In this document: piece after piece, positions 16,845 through 25,819 of the stretch
Layout: every line of letters begins with the position of its first letter
How positions within the stretch are numbered: the stretch's first letter is position 1
NCBI GenBank assembly: GCA_965263285.1
Contig: CBDHHD010000004.1
Coordinates: forward strand, 248,001-312,000
Length of the DNA stretch: 64,000 bases
DNA from: JASGCP01 sp965263285
GTDB lineage: Bacteria; Bacteroidota; Bacteroidia; Chitinophagales; Chitinophagaceae
Direction of reading: 5' to 3'
Position numbers and translations under genes: made by a program
The notes under the pieces: model-generated
The model's database searches: none
Told to the model about the DNA's origin: nothing
The model's input: the letters and a program-made list of their open reading frames with translations, nothing else

Positions 16845-17894
16845 ATGGGGAGGCAAATTAAAAAAGTAATATATAAGGCATTTGATAGCCAATGTTTATT
16901 ATATTTTGATTCTTCATTTTCTTTTTTGTCTTCTATAGTAGATAAGAAAAATACGATTATTATTACAGATTCTAATGTGTGGTCTTGTTATCAAAAAATA
17001 TTTAAATCTTATCAAACAATTGTAATTCCTGCAGGGGAAGCCCAAAAGAATATATCTGTTTTGGATTTTTTGTATCAATCACTGATTGATACAAAGGCGT
17101 ATAGGTCGTCTTTGTTGGTAGGGGTAGGGGGTGGGGTGGTTACAGATATAACAGGCTTTATTGCTTCTACATTTATGCGGGGTATTAGATTTGGTTTTGT
17201 GCCTACTTCTCTTTTGGCAATGGTGGATGCTTCTATTGGAGGTAAAAATGGTATTGATTTTCATTTGTATAAGAATATGGTAGGAGTTATTAAACAGCCT
17301 GACTTTATTTTATACGATGCTCGTATGTTATATTCTTTGCCTCCTATAGAATGGAGTAATGGTTTTGCCGAAGTAATTAAGCATGCAAGTATTAAAGACG
17401 CCCATACTTTTCGTTTGTTAGAAAAACATACTATTCAATCTATACAAAGCAATGATATAATATTATCTGCTATTATAAAAAAAAGTGCACTATTAAAAGT
17501 AGGTGTTACCCAACGAGATCAGCATGAGAAAGGAGAAAGGAAGTTGTTGAATTTTGGTCATACCTTAGGGCATGCTATTGAAAATATTACTTCTCTGTCA
17601 CATGGGCAAGCTATTTCGGTAGGGATGCACTTTGCGGCAAAAATATCAGAAAAAGAATGTGGTTTTAAGGAGTCATCGAGACTAATAAATCTATTACAAT
17701 TGTACCAGTTGCCTGTTTCTACTTCATTTGATAAAGAAAAAGCTTATCAATTACTTGAGCATGATAAAAAGAAAAATAAGCAGGGTATTCAATTTGTATT
17801 GTTGCAAACAATTGGTAAAGCAATGGTGTATCCGCTTTCTTTTACTTATTTAAGAAAAGCTATTCATACCATTCATATAAGTGATAAAAGATAG
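16845..17894 (+). CDS. aroB: 3-dehydroquinate synthase
   Basis: This 349-residue NAD-dependent enzyme makes 3-dehydroquinate, the second shikimate-pathway step. Signatures: GEAQKN, GVGGGVVTDITGFIASTFMRG, FVPTSLLAMVDASIGGKNGIDF without break, the zinc-site region GFAEVIKHASIKD and LLNFGHTLGHAIE. Length and motifs are complete. It sits 5 bp after the DAHP synthase/chorismate mutase gene, consistent with an aro operon. Confidence 0.96.
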   Translation: MGRQIKKVIYKAFDSQCLLYFDSSFSFLSSIVDKKNTIIITDSNVWSCYQKIFKSYQTIVIPAGEAQKNISVLDFLYQSLIDTKAYRSSLLVGVGGGVVTDITGFIASTFMRGIRFGFVPTSLLAMVDASIGGKNGIDFHLYKNMVGVIKQPDFILYDARMLYSLPPIEWSNGFAEVIKHASIKDAHTFRLLEKHTIQSIQSNDIILSAIIKKSALLKVGVTQRDQHEKGERKLLNFGHTLGHAIENITSLSHGQAISVGMHFAAKISEKECGFKESSRLINLLQLYQLPVSTSFDKEKAYQLLEHDKKKNKQGIQFVLLQTIGKAMVYPLSFTYLRKAIHTIHISDKR

Positions 17895-17922
17895 TTAATT
17901 AAATAGATTGTATGACTTACTC

Positions 17923-19389
17923 TTAATATCCTGGATTTTGTACTAGATTTTTATTAAATATAATATCACTTGCGGGAATAGGGAATACCCATTTATTGGA
18001 ATTGATTAAATTAGGGTTAGGTGGTTGATTATATCTTATTTTATCAAAGAAATCATGCCCTTCATAAGCGAGTTCCCATCTTCTTTCTTGTAAAATAGCA
18101 TTTAGTAGTGCAGTGGGTGTAGGGAAACTAGCTACGGTATAGGGAGAAGGTCTATATGCTATAGGGAATGCCCTTTGATGAATAGCATTTAATAAGTCTA
18201 CTGCAGTTTGTGTAACTGTTTGAGTAGATTGGGTAAGTGCTTCTGCTTTGTTTAAGTATACTTCTGATAAGCGAAGTATTACTACATTGTCTCGCTGGTT
18301 ACTTGAGGAAAACTTTGTTGGACAAACTAAATTGGTATTGCCACCAGGATTGCCTAAAAAAAACATAGAGTCCCTTCTAATATCTTTGGGTAGATAGGTT
18401 TTTATAAAGTTGGTGTCTGACCAAATATTGTTTTTGTAGTAGTAAAATATGTAATGGAAATATTGAGTGTTGTTGTTATAGCTAATGGGTAAAGTCATAA
18501 TAACCTCATTACTAATAGGAATATTGGATGTTAACGATTCGTTATTAGGGAACACATTATAAGGGCTTGCTTCTAATATATAATTTGTTTGGTCTAGCAA
18601 TGCACTGTCACAAAAATTAACAGCTGTAGCCCAATTTCGTTCATATAGTGCAACACGAGCGGCTAGTGCATAACAGCTTGTTTTTGTAGCGCGAGATCTA
18701 AAGGCAATAGCATCGGCAGTATTGTTGTTTAATGTATTTGCGGCACTTTGTAAATCGCTTAGTATTTGTGCATATACTTGTTGGTTGGTACTTCTAGGTA
18801 AATTGTCTTGGGGTGTATATCCTGAATATTCTACCAGCCTAATAATAACACCTAAGCCCTCCAAATTGCCTATTAGAGCGCCATTCCCATATAGTTTTAA
18901 TAAATTAAAATAGTTTAATGCTCTAACAAATTTTGCTTCGGCTATATATTGTGTTTTTAAACTAGTAGATACGCCAGTGGATTTAGGTAATTGATTAATA
19001 AGTATATTGCATAAGTTAATAGAAGCATAGTAGGCAGACCATATATATAAAGCTGATGGGCTATTGCTTAAAAGTCCCCCTGTATAGGGTAGGTTATATA
19101 CTTCACCTATAAACCCTAGAGGATTTAGAGTAGAAATATTGGTATTGAAGTCTCCTATCACATAGGCTAAAGCCCCTGTTCCTGCATCATCCTTTACAGC
19201 AACGGTTGCATTTTGAAAAGAAAAATAGGCACCAGCTAATAAAGATAAAGCACCATTAGGTGAATTAACTAATTCATTTTCTGTGAATACATTCTCTGGT
19301 TGTAAGTTTAATTGTTTGTTACAGCCAGTAAATATATATCCTAAGATCAATGAGAGAAATAAGGAATGTATTGTAAATTTTATTTGCAT
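17923..19389 (-). CDS. SusD/RagB family nutrient-binding outer-membrane lipoprotein
   Basis: This 488-residue surface lipoprotein acts as the lid of a SusC transporter and captures substrate. The signal peptide ends in the lipobox FTGC with the lipidated Cys at residue 23. The body has the SusD helices (YFSFQNATV, FVRALNYFNLLKLYG near residue 160) and the C-terminal consensus LNAILQERRWELAYEGHDFF and YPIPASDI-like FPIPASDIIFN, ending NPGY as is typical. It starts 14 bp downstream of susC, so they form an operon. No carbohydrate-active enzyme or sigma/anti-sigma pair adjoins, so the substrate is unknown. Confidence 0.96.
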   Translation of the reverse strand: MQIKFTIHSLFLSLILGYIFTGCNKQLNLQPENVFTENELVNSPNGALSLLAGAYFSFQNATVAVKDDAGTGALAYVIGDFNTNISTLNPLGFIGEVYNLPYTGGLLSNSPSALYIWSAYYASINLCNILINQLPKSTGVSTSLKTQYIAEAKFVRALNYFNLLKLYGNGALIGNLEGLGVIIRLVEYSGYTPQDNLPRSTNQQVYAQILSDLQSAANTLNNNTADAIAFRSRATKTSCYALAARVALYERNWATAVNFCDSALLDQTNYILEASPYNVFPNNESLTSNIPISNEVIMTLPISYNNNTQYFHYIFYYYKNNIWSDTNFIKTYLPKDIRRDSMFFLGNPGGNTNLVCPTKFSSSNQRDNVVILRLSEVYLNKAEALTQSTQTVTQTAVDLLNAIHQRAFPIAYRPSPYTVASFPTPTALLNAILQERRWELAYEGHDFFDKIRYNQPPNPNLINSNKWVFPIPASDIIFNKNLVQNPGY

Positions 19390-19403
19390 GGTTATGATAG
19401 TGT

Positions 19404-22400
19404 TTATATGCCTAATTTAATGCCTACACGAACAGTTCTTGGATTGGGTAGAGAAATGCCATCGTATCCTGCTACTAATGCATTAGATCCATTGGCAGAT
19501 ACTTCTGGGTCTACTCCTGTATAAGGGGTAATGGTAAATATATTTGACATCTCAGCAAAGACTTTACAGCTAATTCTTGTTAATTGTAATATTTTTAGTA
19601 AATGAGTAGGTAAATTGTAGGCAATGGTTACATTTTTTAATCGTAAAAAAGAGGCATCTTCTAAAAATCTTGATATGTATTGAGATACGGTATAATCTAT
19701 AATGGAAGAAGTGAAAGAGCCATTACTTGCTGTAATATTAGAAGCATTAAGTAAGGCTGGAATATTAGTTGTTTGCCCTGGTTTGGTCCAATAGTTGAGC
19801 AAATCAGTACTTAAGTTGTTAGCATTGCTATTGGTATAACTATATAAACTTGCTTTGGTGCCATTAAAGAGTTTGTTTCCTATAGAAAAAGAAAAGAAGA
19901 TAGTGCATTGAAATCCTTTATAATTAAAAGAGTTTTCAAATCCTCCAAATACTTTAGGTAGGGCATCTCCAAAGTACTGTCTTTGAGCATTTAATAGTTG
20001 TGCACTATTACTAAAAACGACATCTAAAGGTATATTGTATCGCTTCCCATCGCTTCCAATCCATATAGGGTTGCCTGTAAGTTTATTTACCCCTCCCCAA
20101 TTGAATAGATTAAAAGCAGTAGCCGATTGCCCTGCTACCCAATATTGTGTGGCATTAGAAAGTCCTTGTCCATTAGCAAAGTTAGCAACATAATTGCTAT
20201 AGGTGGGAGACAAGCTAATTATTTTATTGGTATTGGTAGAGAAGTTTAATGAACTAGTCCAAGAGAAATATCTATTTTGGATATTTTTTGTTTGAATAAG
20301 AAACTCAAAGCCTACATTGCTAATAGTTGCTACATTTTGTAACACAGAAGAGAAGCCTAGAAAGCCGGGTAGAGGAGAGTTTAAGATAGCTCCATTGGTA
20401 ACTTTTTGATATCCGTCAAAGGTGAAGGTAATCTTGTCATTTAAAAAACCTGCATCGAATCCGCCGTCAATTGTAGTAGATCGCTCCCAACGAATATTTG
20501 GATTATTAGGTTGCACAGCTGTAATTACTTGTGTATTCCCATACGAATCGTTTGAAGAGGTAGAAGCATATTGCCCTTGTTGTCCATAATATCCAATACC
20601 GCCATCTGTACCTGCAATACCTAAACTCGCACGAATTTTTAATGAATTAAACCAAGGGGAAATATTATTCCAAAAAATTTCTTTGCTGGGAATCCATCCT
20701 AAAGAAAAAGAGGGGAAACCTACAAAACGATTATTAGCTGAAAAAAGAGAAGAACCATCTATTCTATAAGTAACCCCAGCTATATATTTTTGTAAAAAAA
20801 CATAATTTACCCTTGCAAAATACGAGAGCAAGGCCCACCTATTTGTAATAGATGAAGTAAGTGATGTAATATTAGCTGATTGAATACTATAAATAAAATC
20901 ATTTAAAAAACCTACGCCTGTGTAAGAACTAAAAGTTTGATTAGATTTTTCAAAGCTTTGACCAATGACCGCGGCTATTTGATGCTTATGCCATTTTTTG
21001 TCAATGGTTATTGCATTGTTTATAACATACCTAAGTCCAATATTGTCGCTTTGTACACCAATGCCTCCTGGCGAATAAGATGGCACATCAATTAAACGAC
21101 TATACGCTAATGTAGTAAGCAAATCAGCACCAAATTCTGATCTTATTTTTAGCCATGGCAACACGGTATATTCGGCATAGATATTGCCTGTAGTTCTAAA
21201 GTCATTTAAATAGTTTCTTCCGGAATTAGCTGTTCCTACAGGATTAGAAGAGGTGTTAATGCCAATTGGATTTTTTCCATATCCCCATAGATATTTGCCC
21301 GTTGTATCGTATATAGGGAGATTAGGTGCTTTAATAATAGCATTATAATATATTTGTCCAGCATTTAAAGCATTGTTGTTTAGATAACTTACTTGAATAG
21401 ATACGCCAACATTTAATCTGGAAGTTATTTTGCCATCTAAATTGATTCTGGCTGAGGCTCTTTGTAAGTAGTTGTTTATAATATAGGATTGTGTTTTGTT
21501 GTAAGATCCGCTAATAAAATAGCGAAGCCGGTCGCTTCCTCCGCTTACGCTAATAGAGGCATCTACGCCTACTCCTGGCCGTATTACATTTTGGAGCCAG
21601 TTTGTATTAACTCCTTTAGGGAAAGTTCCACTAGGTAGTCCATTAAAACCCCTTGCTTTTAAGCTATCGTAAAAAGTATTGTAAAAGGTAGCGTACTGAT
21701 CTCCATTCATTAATCCGCGAGGTAAGCCTAGAGGGGTTTGAATAGAAGTAGATACCTCTACATTTAAAGTGGCTTTTTGAACAGATCCTCGTTTGGTAGT
21801 AATTAAAATAACACCTGCCGCACCTCTGCTACCATAAATAGCAGTAGCGTATGCATCTTTGAGCACTTCTATAGAAGCAATATCGTCTGGGTTCAATGTG
21901 GCTAATGGATTTTGTTCAAAGCTATTTGTTGGGGCGTAGGCGTTACTTGACAATGCACCCCCACCAAAAGTTGTTTGTGGCGCTGCTGCCGTAACTGTAT
22001 TATTTACTTGGTCAATACCATATATAGGAACACCATCAATTACAATGAGTGGGGCATTTCCATTGCCATTGTTGTTTAAGCTTGTTATTCCTCTAATGGT
22101 AATAGCTACAGCACTGCCGGGAGACCCATTTGAACCAGATACTTGTACACCCGCTACTTTATTTTGTAAGAGTTGATCAGCACTTAAGGGCTCTGCACCT
22201 AGTAGGTTATTGTTTACTACACCTACAGCACCTGTAATGTATTCTTTACTAGTGCTTCCATACCCTACTACCACAACTTCTTTTTGTTGTTCTATTGTTT
22301 TATCAAGGGCAACAAAGGGAATAACTGATATGCTATCATTTAAGTTTATTGAAATCGTTTTGGGTTTATAACCTACTCTTTTTATGGTTATTTTAACTGT

Positions 22401-22634
22401 TTGTTGTTTAGATAGTTTGTTTTCATTAATAGAAATAGTAAAATGTCCATCACTGTTTGTAGATCCTATATTTTCATTGTTTATTGAAATGTTTGTCCAA
22501 GGCAATACTTCTTTTGTGCTACTATCCACTATAGCTCCTTTGATAATAAATTTCTTTTGCTGTGCGTGTGAATTTTTTATTATAGATAGTAAAAATATAA
22601 AGAACAATAAATATTTTAAATATGTTAAGTTCAT
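19404..22634 (-). CDS. SusC/RagA family TonB-linked outer-membrane transporter
   Basis: This 1076-residue protein imports substrate across the outer membrane using TonB energy. A signal peptide (residues 1-24, ending NSHAQ) is followed by a carboxypeptidase-regulatory-like domain (about 30-115), a TonB-box-like segment before VVVGYGSTSKEYITGAVGVV, the plug domain with LQNKVAGVQVSGSNGSPGSA and IEVLKDAYATAIYGSRGAAG, and a 22-strand barrel ending RTVRVGIKLGI. All features are intact. It pairs with the SusD gene just downstream. A perfect 13-bp inverted repeat lies about 60-90 bp upstream of its start. Confidence 0.97.
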   Translation of the reverse strand: MNLTYLKYLLFFIFLLSIIKNSHAQQKKFIIKGAIVDSSTKEVLPWTNISINNENIGSTNSDGHFTISINENKLSKQQTVKITIKRVGYKPKTISINLNDSISVIPFVALDKTIEQQKEVVVVGYGSTSKEYITGAVGVVNNNLLGAEPLSADQLLQNKVAGVQVSGSNGSPGSAVAITIRGITSLNNNGNGNAPLIVIDGVPIYGIDQVNNTVTAAAPQTTFGGGALSSNAYAPTNSFEQNPLATLNPDDIASIEVLKDAYATAIYGSRGAAGVILITTKRGSVQKATLNVEVSTSIQTPLGLPRGLMNGDQYATFYNTFYDSLKARGFNGLPSGTFPKGVNTNWLQNVIRPGVGVDASISVSGGSDRLRYFISGSYNKTQSYIINNYLQRASARINLDGKITSRLNVGVSIQVSYLNNNALNAGQIYYNAIIKAPNLPIYDTTGKYLWGYGKNPIGINTSSNPVGTANSGRNYLNDFRTTGNIYAEYTVLPWLKIRSEFGADLLTTLAYSRLIDVPSYSPGGIGVQSDNIGLRYVINNAITIDKKWHKHQIAAVIGQSFEKSNQTFSSYTGVGFLNDFIYSIQSANITSLTSSITNRWALLSYFARVNYVFLQKYIAGVTYRIDGSSLFSANNRFVGFPSFSLGWIPSKEIFWNNISPWFNSLKIRASLGIAGTDGGIGYYGQQGQYASTSSNDSYGNTQVITAVQPNNPNIRWERSTTIDGGFDAGFLNDKITFTFDGYQKVTNGAILNSPLPGFLGFSSVLQNVATISNVGFEFLIQTKNIQNRYFSWTSSLNFSTNTNKIISLSPTYSNYVANFANGQGLSNATQYWVAGQSATAFNLFNWGGVNKLTGNPIWIGSDGKRYNIPLDVVFSNSAQLLNAQRQYFGDALPKVFGGFENSFNYKGFQCTIFFSFSIGNKLFNGTKASLYSYTNSNANNLSTDLLNYWTKPGQTTNIPALLNASNITASNGSFTSSIIDYTVSQYISRFLEDASFLRLKNVTIAYNLPTHLLKILQLTRISCKVFAEMSNIFTITPYTGVDPEVSANGSNALVAGYDGISLPNPRTVRVGIKLGI

Positions 22635-22691
22635 ATATGATCTATAATAGTTATGATTAAAAATAAAGTTAAAATTAGTTAAATATTTTTA

Positions 22692-22723
22692 TTTTTTACA
22701 AAAAATTAAATTTTTGTAAAAAA
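22692..22723. promoter_or_regulatory. Perfect inverted repeat upstream of susC
   Basis: Arms TTTTTTACAAAAA (22692-22704) and its exact reverse complement (22711-22723) are separated by 6 bp. It lies 58-89 bp upstream of the susC start. It could be a regulator-binding site or a weak terminator for leftward transcription; AT-rich composition makes chance possible. Confidence 0.4.
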
Positions 22724-22824
22724 TAATGAGCTAATTTATTTAGATAACTACTCAGATAGCACAATAGATTTAATGGAGAGTATAGGTTATTGGAATAAAC
22801 ATAGACTGGAAATAATAGGAACTA

Positions 22825-22927
22825 TCTCTTTATCTGAGGGCAGTCCTCATCAAGTATTTCCTATTATTTCCATGTTTATATTTATTTAATAATCCATGCT
22901 GCCAACACCTCAAAAAAAGATGTAGCC
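22825..22927. repeat. Right-end fragment of type i hairpin repeat
   Basis: From CTCTTTATCTGAGGGCAGTC to the terminal ...AAAGATGTAGCC the sequence matches the right arm of the element at 10362-10984. The left part is missing. Confidence 0.75.
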
Positions 22928-23028
22928 ACTAAAATGACTAAAATGTCTATAAAATGAAATTATGAGTACGGGTTATAGACCATACCTACCTATCCTAAGC
23001 AAATTGTCATTAGTTTTAAATTTTTAAT

Positions 23029-23036
23029 TAACTTTG
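23029..23036 (+). promoter_or_regulatory. Bacteroidota -7 box (TAACTTTG)
   Basis: TAACTTTG lies 4 bases before the ATG at 23041 (and one base before an ATG at 23038), implying a leaderless or near-leaderless transcript. Confidence 0.5.
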
Positions 23037-23040
23037 TATG

Positions 23041-23334
23041 ATGGATATTAACGAGATAGGACAAGAATATAATAAGCTACCACAAGAAACAAGAGAGATA
23101 ATTATTAAATTTATAGAACATAAAACCGATTTGGACATGCAACAAGTAATAACTAAAATAAATGATTTTAGCAATAGAATAGATAAGGATATGCAAGGGT
23201 TAAATAAAGATATACAAGGATTAAATAAAGATATCCAGTCGTTTGAAAAAAGTAATAATAACCTAAAATGGTTTATTGGAATTTTTGGTTCATTAATTAC
23301 TATTATCCTTGCTATTATTGCCTTAAAGCATTAG
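23041..23334 (+). CDS. Small coiled-coil protein with C-terminal membrane anchor
   Basis: This 97-98 residue protein has a helical N-terminus, a heptad-like segment with a near-perfect repeat (MQGLNKDIQGLNKDIQ, about residues 55-72), and a C-terminal transmembrane helix FIGIFGSLITIILAIIAL. The design (coiled coil plus tail anchor) is similar to small Bdr/DUF1640-like proteins, but I do not recognise a specific family. The start at 23041 is preferred over 23038 from spacing to the -7 box. Confidence 0.65.
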   Translation: MDINEIGQEYNKLPQETREIIIKFIEHKTDLDMQQVITKINDFSNRIDKDMQGLNKDIQGLNKDIQSFEKSNNNLKWFIGIFGSLITIILAIIALKH

Positions 23335-23811
23335 TTTTATTTCTCTTTTTATATTCTTTGGGCTTAAGTGCTTCGATTATTTTTTAGCCATGATGCCTAT
23401 ACGATAAGTTAAATGGTTGTCTATTATTTCCTCTTTTCTTACATTATCGTTTACTAATGCGTTTATTTACACAATCTTAATTTATGGTCTCTCTAATCAG
23501 GATTGTCTTTTAATATTCGTTGAAAATTAGTTACTAAATAGCTTTCAAATTTTTTATAAAATTGACAACCCTTAAAAAAGCCATTTTTGATGCTTTTTTT
23601 CTACTTTTTTACCAAGTTGGGTCAAAACAAAAAGAAGAAATGTAACAAAACGAATAATTGCAAAAAAAACAAATATCATAGTATTTTAAAAAAATATTTT
23701 GCAGACATGTATTGTTTTTGCGTATTTTTATCAAAATATGTTATCTATTCTGTGATTTAATAATAAATTAACCTATATATTTGTAATAAATTTGCAAAAA
23801 AAATAATTATT
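23335..23811. other. Intergenic region with degenerate repeat fragments
   Basis: No gene is seen. About 23460-23490 resembles the CAATCTTATTTATGGTCTCT segment found at 63012-63045. The stretch 23545-23640, read on the minus strand, matches 33765-33855 (shared ACTTGGTAAAAAAGTAG and GTCAATTTTATAAA), so both are remnants of the same unidentified element in opposite orientation. The last 60 bp before the ATPase gene contain AT-rich promoter-like sequence (TAAATTTG near 23790). Confidence 0.5.
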
Positions 23812-25134
23812 ATGCTTTTACAATTTTCTATTCAAAATTTTGGGGTTTTCAAAGAAAAAACTGTTTTAAGTCTTGTTGCATCAAATTATGATAAGAGCAC
23901 ACGAGAAGATGATAATGTATTTTCCGTTAAGGGTTTTGCCGACTTACGATATGTAAAGAGTGCTGTTATTTACGGAGCTAATGCGAGTGGCAAAACTATG
24001 TTTATTAATGCAATGCTATTTATGCGGATATTTGTAATTGAATGTGTTATAGATAGTCAAAAGAATAGTAGCATTGCTATTGAACCATTTAGATTAGATG
24101 ACAGGAGTGAAAAATTACCAACTGAATTTGAGGTTATTTTTATACATAACTGTGTAAGGTATCGTTATGGTTTTGAAGTAAGTAAAGAAAAGGTTATTTC
24201 AGAATGGTTATATTATAAACCTAAAACCAAAGAAGTGGAGGTGTTTTATAGAGAGGAGAACCATTTTGATGTTCATGGTAGCATTGTTCCACAAGTCAAA
24301 ATGGTTGTAGACAATACATTGGTAAGAGATAATGTTTTGTTGGTTACTGTCGCAGCTCAATTCAATGATACTATTTCTCAAAATGTAATGAACTGGTTTA
24401 AAAAATTTAAATTTATTTCTGGGTTGAAGGAACTAGGATATAAACATGTTGTTATAGAAAAGATGAAGGAAGATCATTACAAGTTAAAAATTTTAGAGCT
24501 ATTGAAGGTGGCTGATTTAGGCATTCAAGATATTAAAATAAAAGAAAATAATGAACTGCTAATAAAATTTCCTAAAGAAATAAGGAATAGAATTACAAAG
24601 GATATTACTGAAGGTAAAATGATATTTCCTCCTCATGTCTTAACAACTCGTCAAAAGTACAATTCAAATAGAAAAATTATTGGTCAAGTTGATTTCTTAT
24701 TAAGCAGAAATGAATCAAAAGGAACAGGGAAGTTATTCTATTTAGCTGGGATTATTCTAGATGTAATTGAAAATGGATATATATTGGCAGTTGATGAGCT
24801 TGATTCTAATCTACATCCTAATTTGGTTTGTAAAATTATTTCTATTTTTAATTCTAAAGAGATGAACAAAAAAAATGCGCAATTAATTTTTAATACGCAT
24901 GATACAAATCTATTAAATGCAAAACTCTTTAGACGCGATCAAATTTGGTTTACAGAAAAAAATAAATTTGGAGAGGCTAAACTTTATTCTTTAGAAGACT
25001 TTAAATGTATACGAAAAGAGGAGGCTTTTGAAGAAAATTATATTAGGGGTAAGTATGGGGCGATTCCCTTTTTAGATTCTTTTGATAGCTTTAAAAAATT
25101 ACTACAGCATGAAAATGAAGAACAAAAAGCTTGA
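23812..25134 (+). CDS. RloA/AbiLi-like AAA family ATPase
   Basis: This 440-residue protein has the AAA_15/AAA_21 (COG1106) layout: MLLQFSIQNFGVFKEKTVLS at the N-terminus, Walker A YGANASGKT (residues 54-62), a long middle region, the signature-like KGTGKLFYLAGIIL, Walker B ILAVDELDSNLHP and the switch segment LIFNTHDTNLL. Such ATPases pair with RloB proteins in restriction-linked or abortive-infection loci (AbiL). Here the RloB gene overlaps its 3' end, supporting a two-gene phage-defence module. The ATPase is thought to sense infection and control the partner; this is inferred from related systems. Confidence 0.85.
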   Translation: MLLQFSIQNFGVFKEKTVLSLVASNYDKSTREDDNVFSVKGFADLRYVKSAVIYGANASGKTMFINAMLFMRIFVIECVIDSQKNSSIAIEPFRLDDRSEKLPTEFEVIFIHNCVRYRYGFEVSKEKVISEWLYYKPKTKEVEVFYREENHFDVHGSIVPQVKMVVDNTLVRDNVLLVTVAAQFNDTISQNVMNWFKKFKFISGLKELGYKHVVIEKMKEDHYKLKILELLKVADLGIQDIKIKENNELLIKFPKEIRNRITKDITEGKMIFPPHVLTTRQKYNSNRKIIGQVDFLLSRNESKGTGKLFYLAGIILDVIENGYILAVDELDSNLHPNLVCKIISIFNSKEMNKKNAQLIFNTHDTNLLNAKLFRRDQIWFTEKNKFGEAKLYSLEDFKCIRKEEAFEENYIRGKYGAIPFLDSFDSFKKLLQHENEEQKA

Positions 25135-25819
25135 CCAAATAGAAAATAAAATAAAGCATAGAGAACAGCTTAGAATAAACAGAAGTAAAGAAACTAATGT
25201 AGAGAGGCATAATCCTTCATTGAGAGAAAAGCCTACTATTTTAATTGTATGTGAAGGGGAAAATACAGAACCTTCATATTTTCGTCAATTTAAACTTCTT
25301 TCAGCTGATATTGTAGTTGTAGGTACCGGCTGTAATACTTTATCTTTAGTTAATGAGGCGAAAGAAAAAGCAAAAGAAAAAAAATATAATCAAGTGTGGT
25401 GCGTTTTTGATAAAGATGATTTTAGTGATTTTGACAAAGCAATTAAAATAGCAGAAAAAAATAAATTTAAAGTTGCATACTCAAATCAAGCTTTTGAATA
25501 TTGGATTATACTGCATTTTGAAGACCATCAAGGTGTTGCAATGGATAGAAAGGATTATAATAATAAGATTAATAAACATCTTGAATCATTTTGTGTACAA
25601 TATGACGGTAAAAAAAGTAAATGCATTACGGAAAAGATTTTTTCTTTATTAAATGATATAGATGATGTAAACAATAAAAGAAGAGTAGTACTAGCAATAG
25701 AGAGAGCAAAGAGAAATTTCAATAGATTAAAACATATTAATCCTGCTCAAGCAGAGTCATCTACAACTGTTTTTAAATTAGTGGAAGAAATATTAAAATA
25801 TACCGACAATCTTTTCTAA
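25109..25819 (+). CDS. RloB/AbiLii-like putative nuclease partner
   Basis: This is the second half of the RloA/RloB pair. The N-terminal basic helix (KLDQIENKIKHREQLRINRS) leads to PTILIVCEGENTEPSYFRQF (RloB hallmark with a conserved Glu), VWCVFDKDDF with two acidic positions, and NQAFEYWIILHFED. The Glu...Asp-x-Asp spacing recalls TOPRIM-type metal sites, which is my inference. The ATG at 25109 gives 236 residues and overlaps the ATPase gene by 26 bp; an ORF start at 25082 is also open but less likely. Its stop overlaps by 4 bp the stop of the convergent protease gene. Confidence 0.83.
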   Translation: MKMKNKKLDQIENKIKHREQLRINRSKETNVERHNPSLREKPTILIVCEGENTEPSYFRQFKLLSADIVVVGTGCNTLSLVNEAKEKAKEKKYNQVWCVFDKDDFSDFDKAIKIAEKNKFKVAYSNQAFEYWIILHFEDHQGVAMDRKDYNNKINKHLESFCVQYDGKKSKCITEKIFSLLNDIDDVNNKRRVVLAIERAKRNFNRLKHINPAQAESSTTVFKLVEEILKYTDNLF

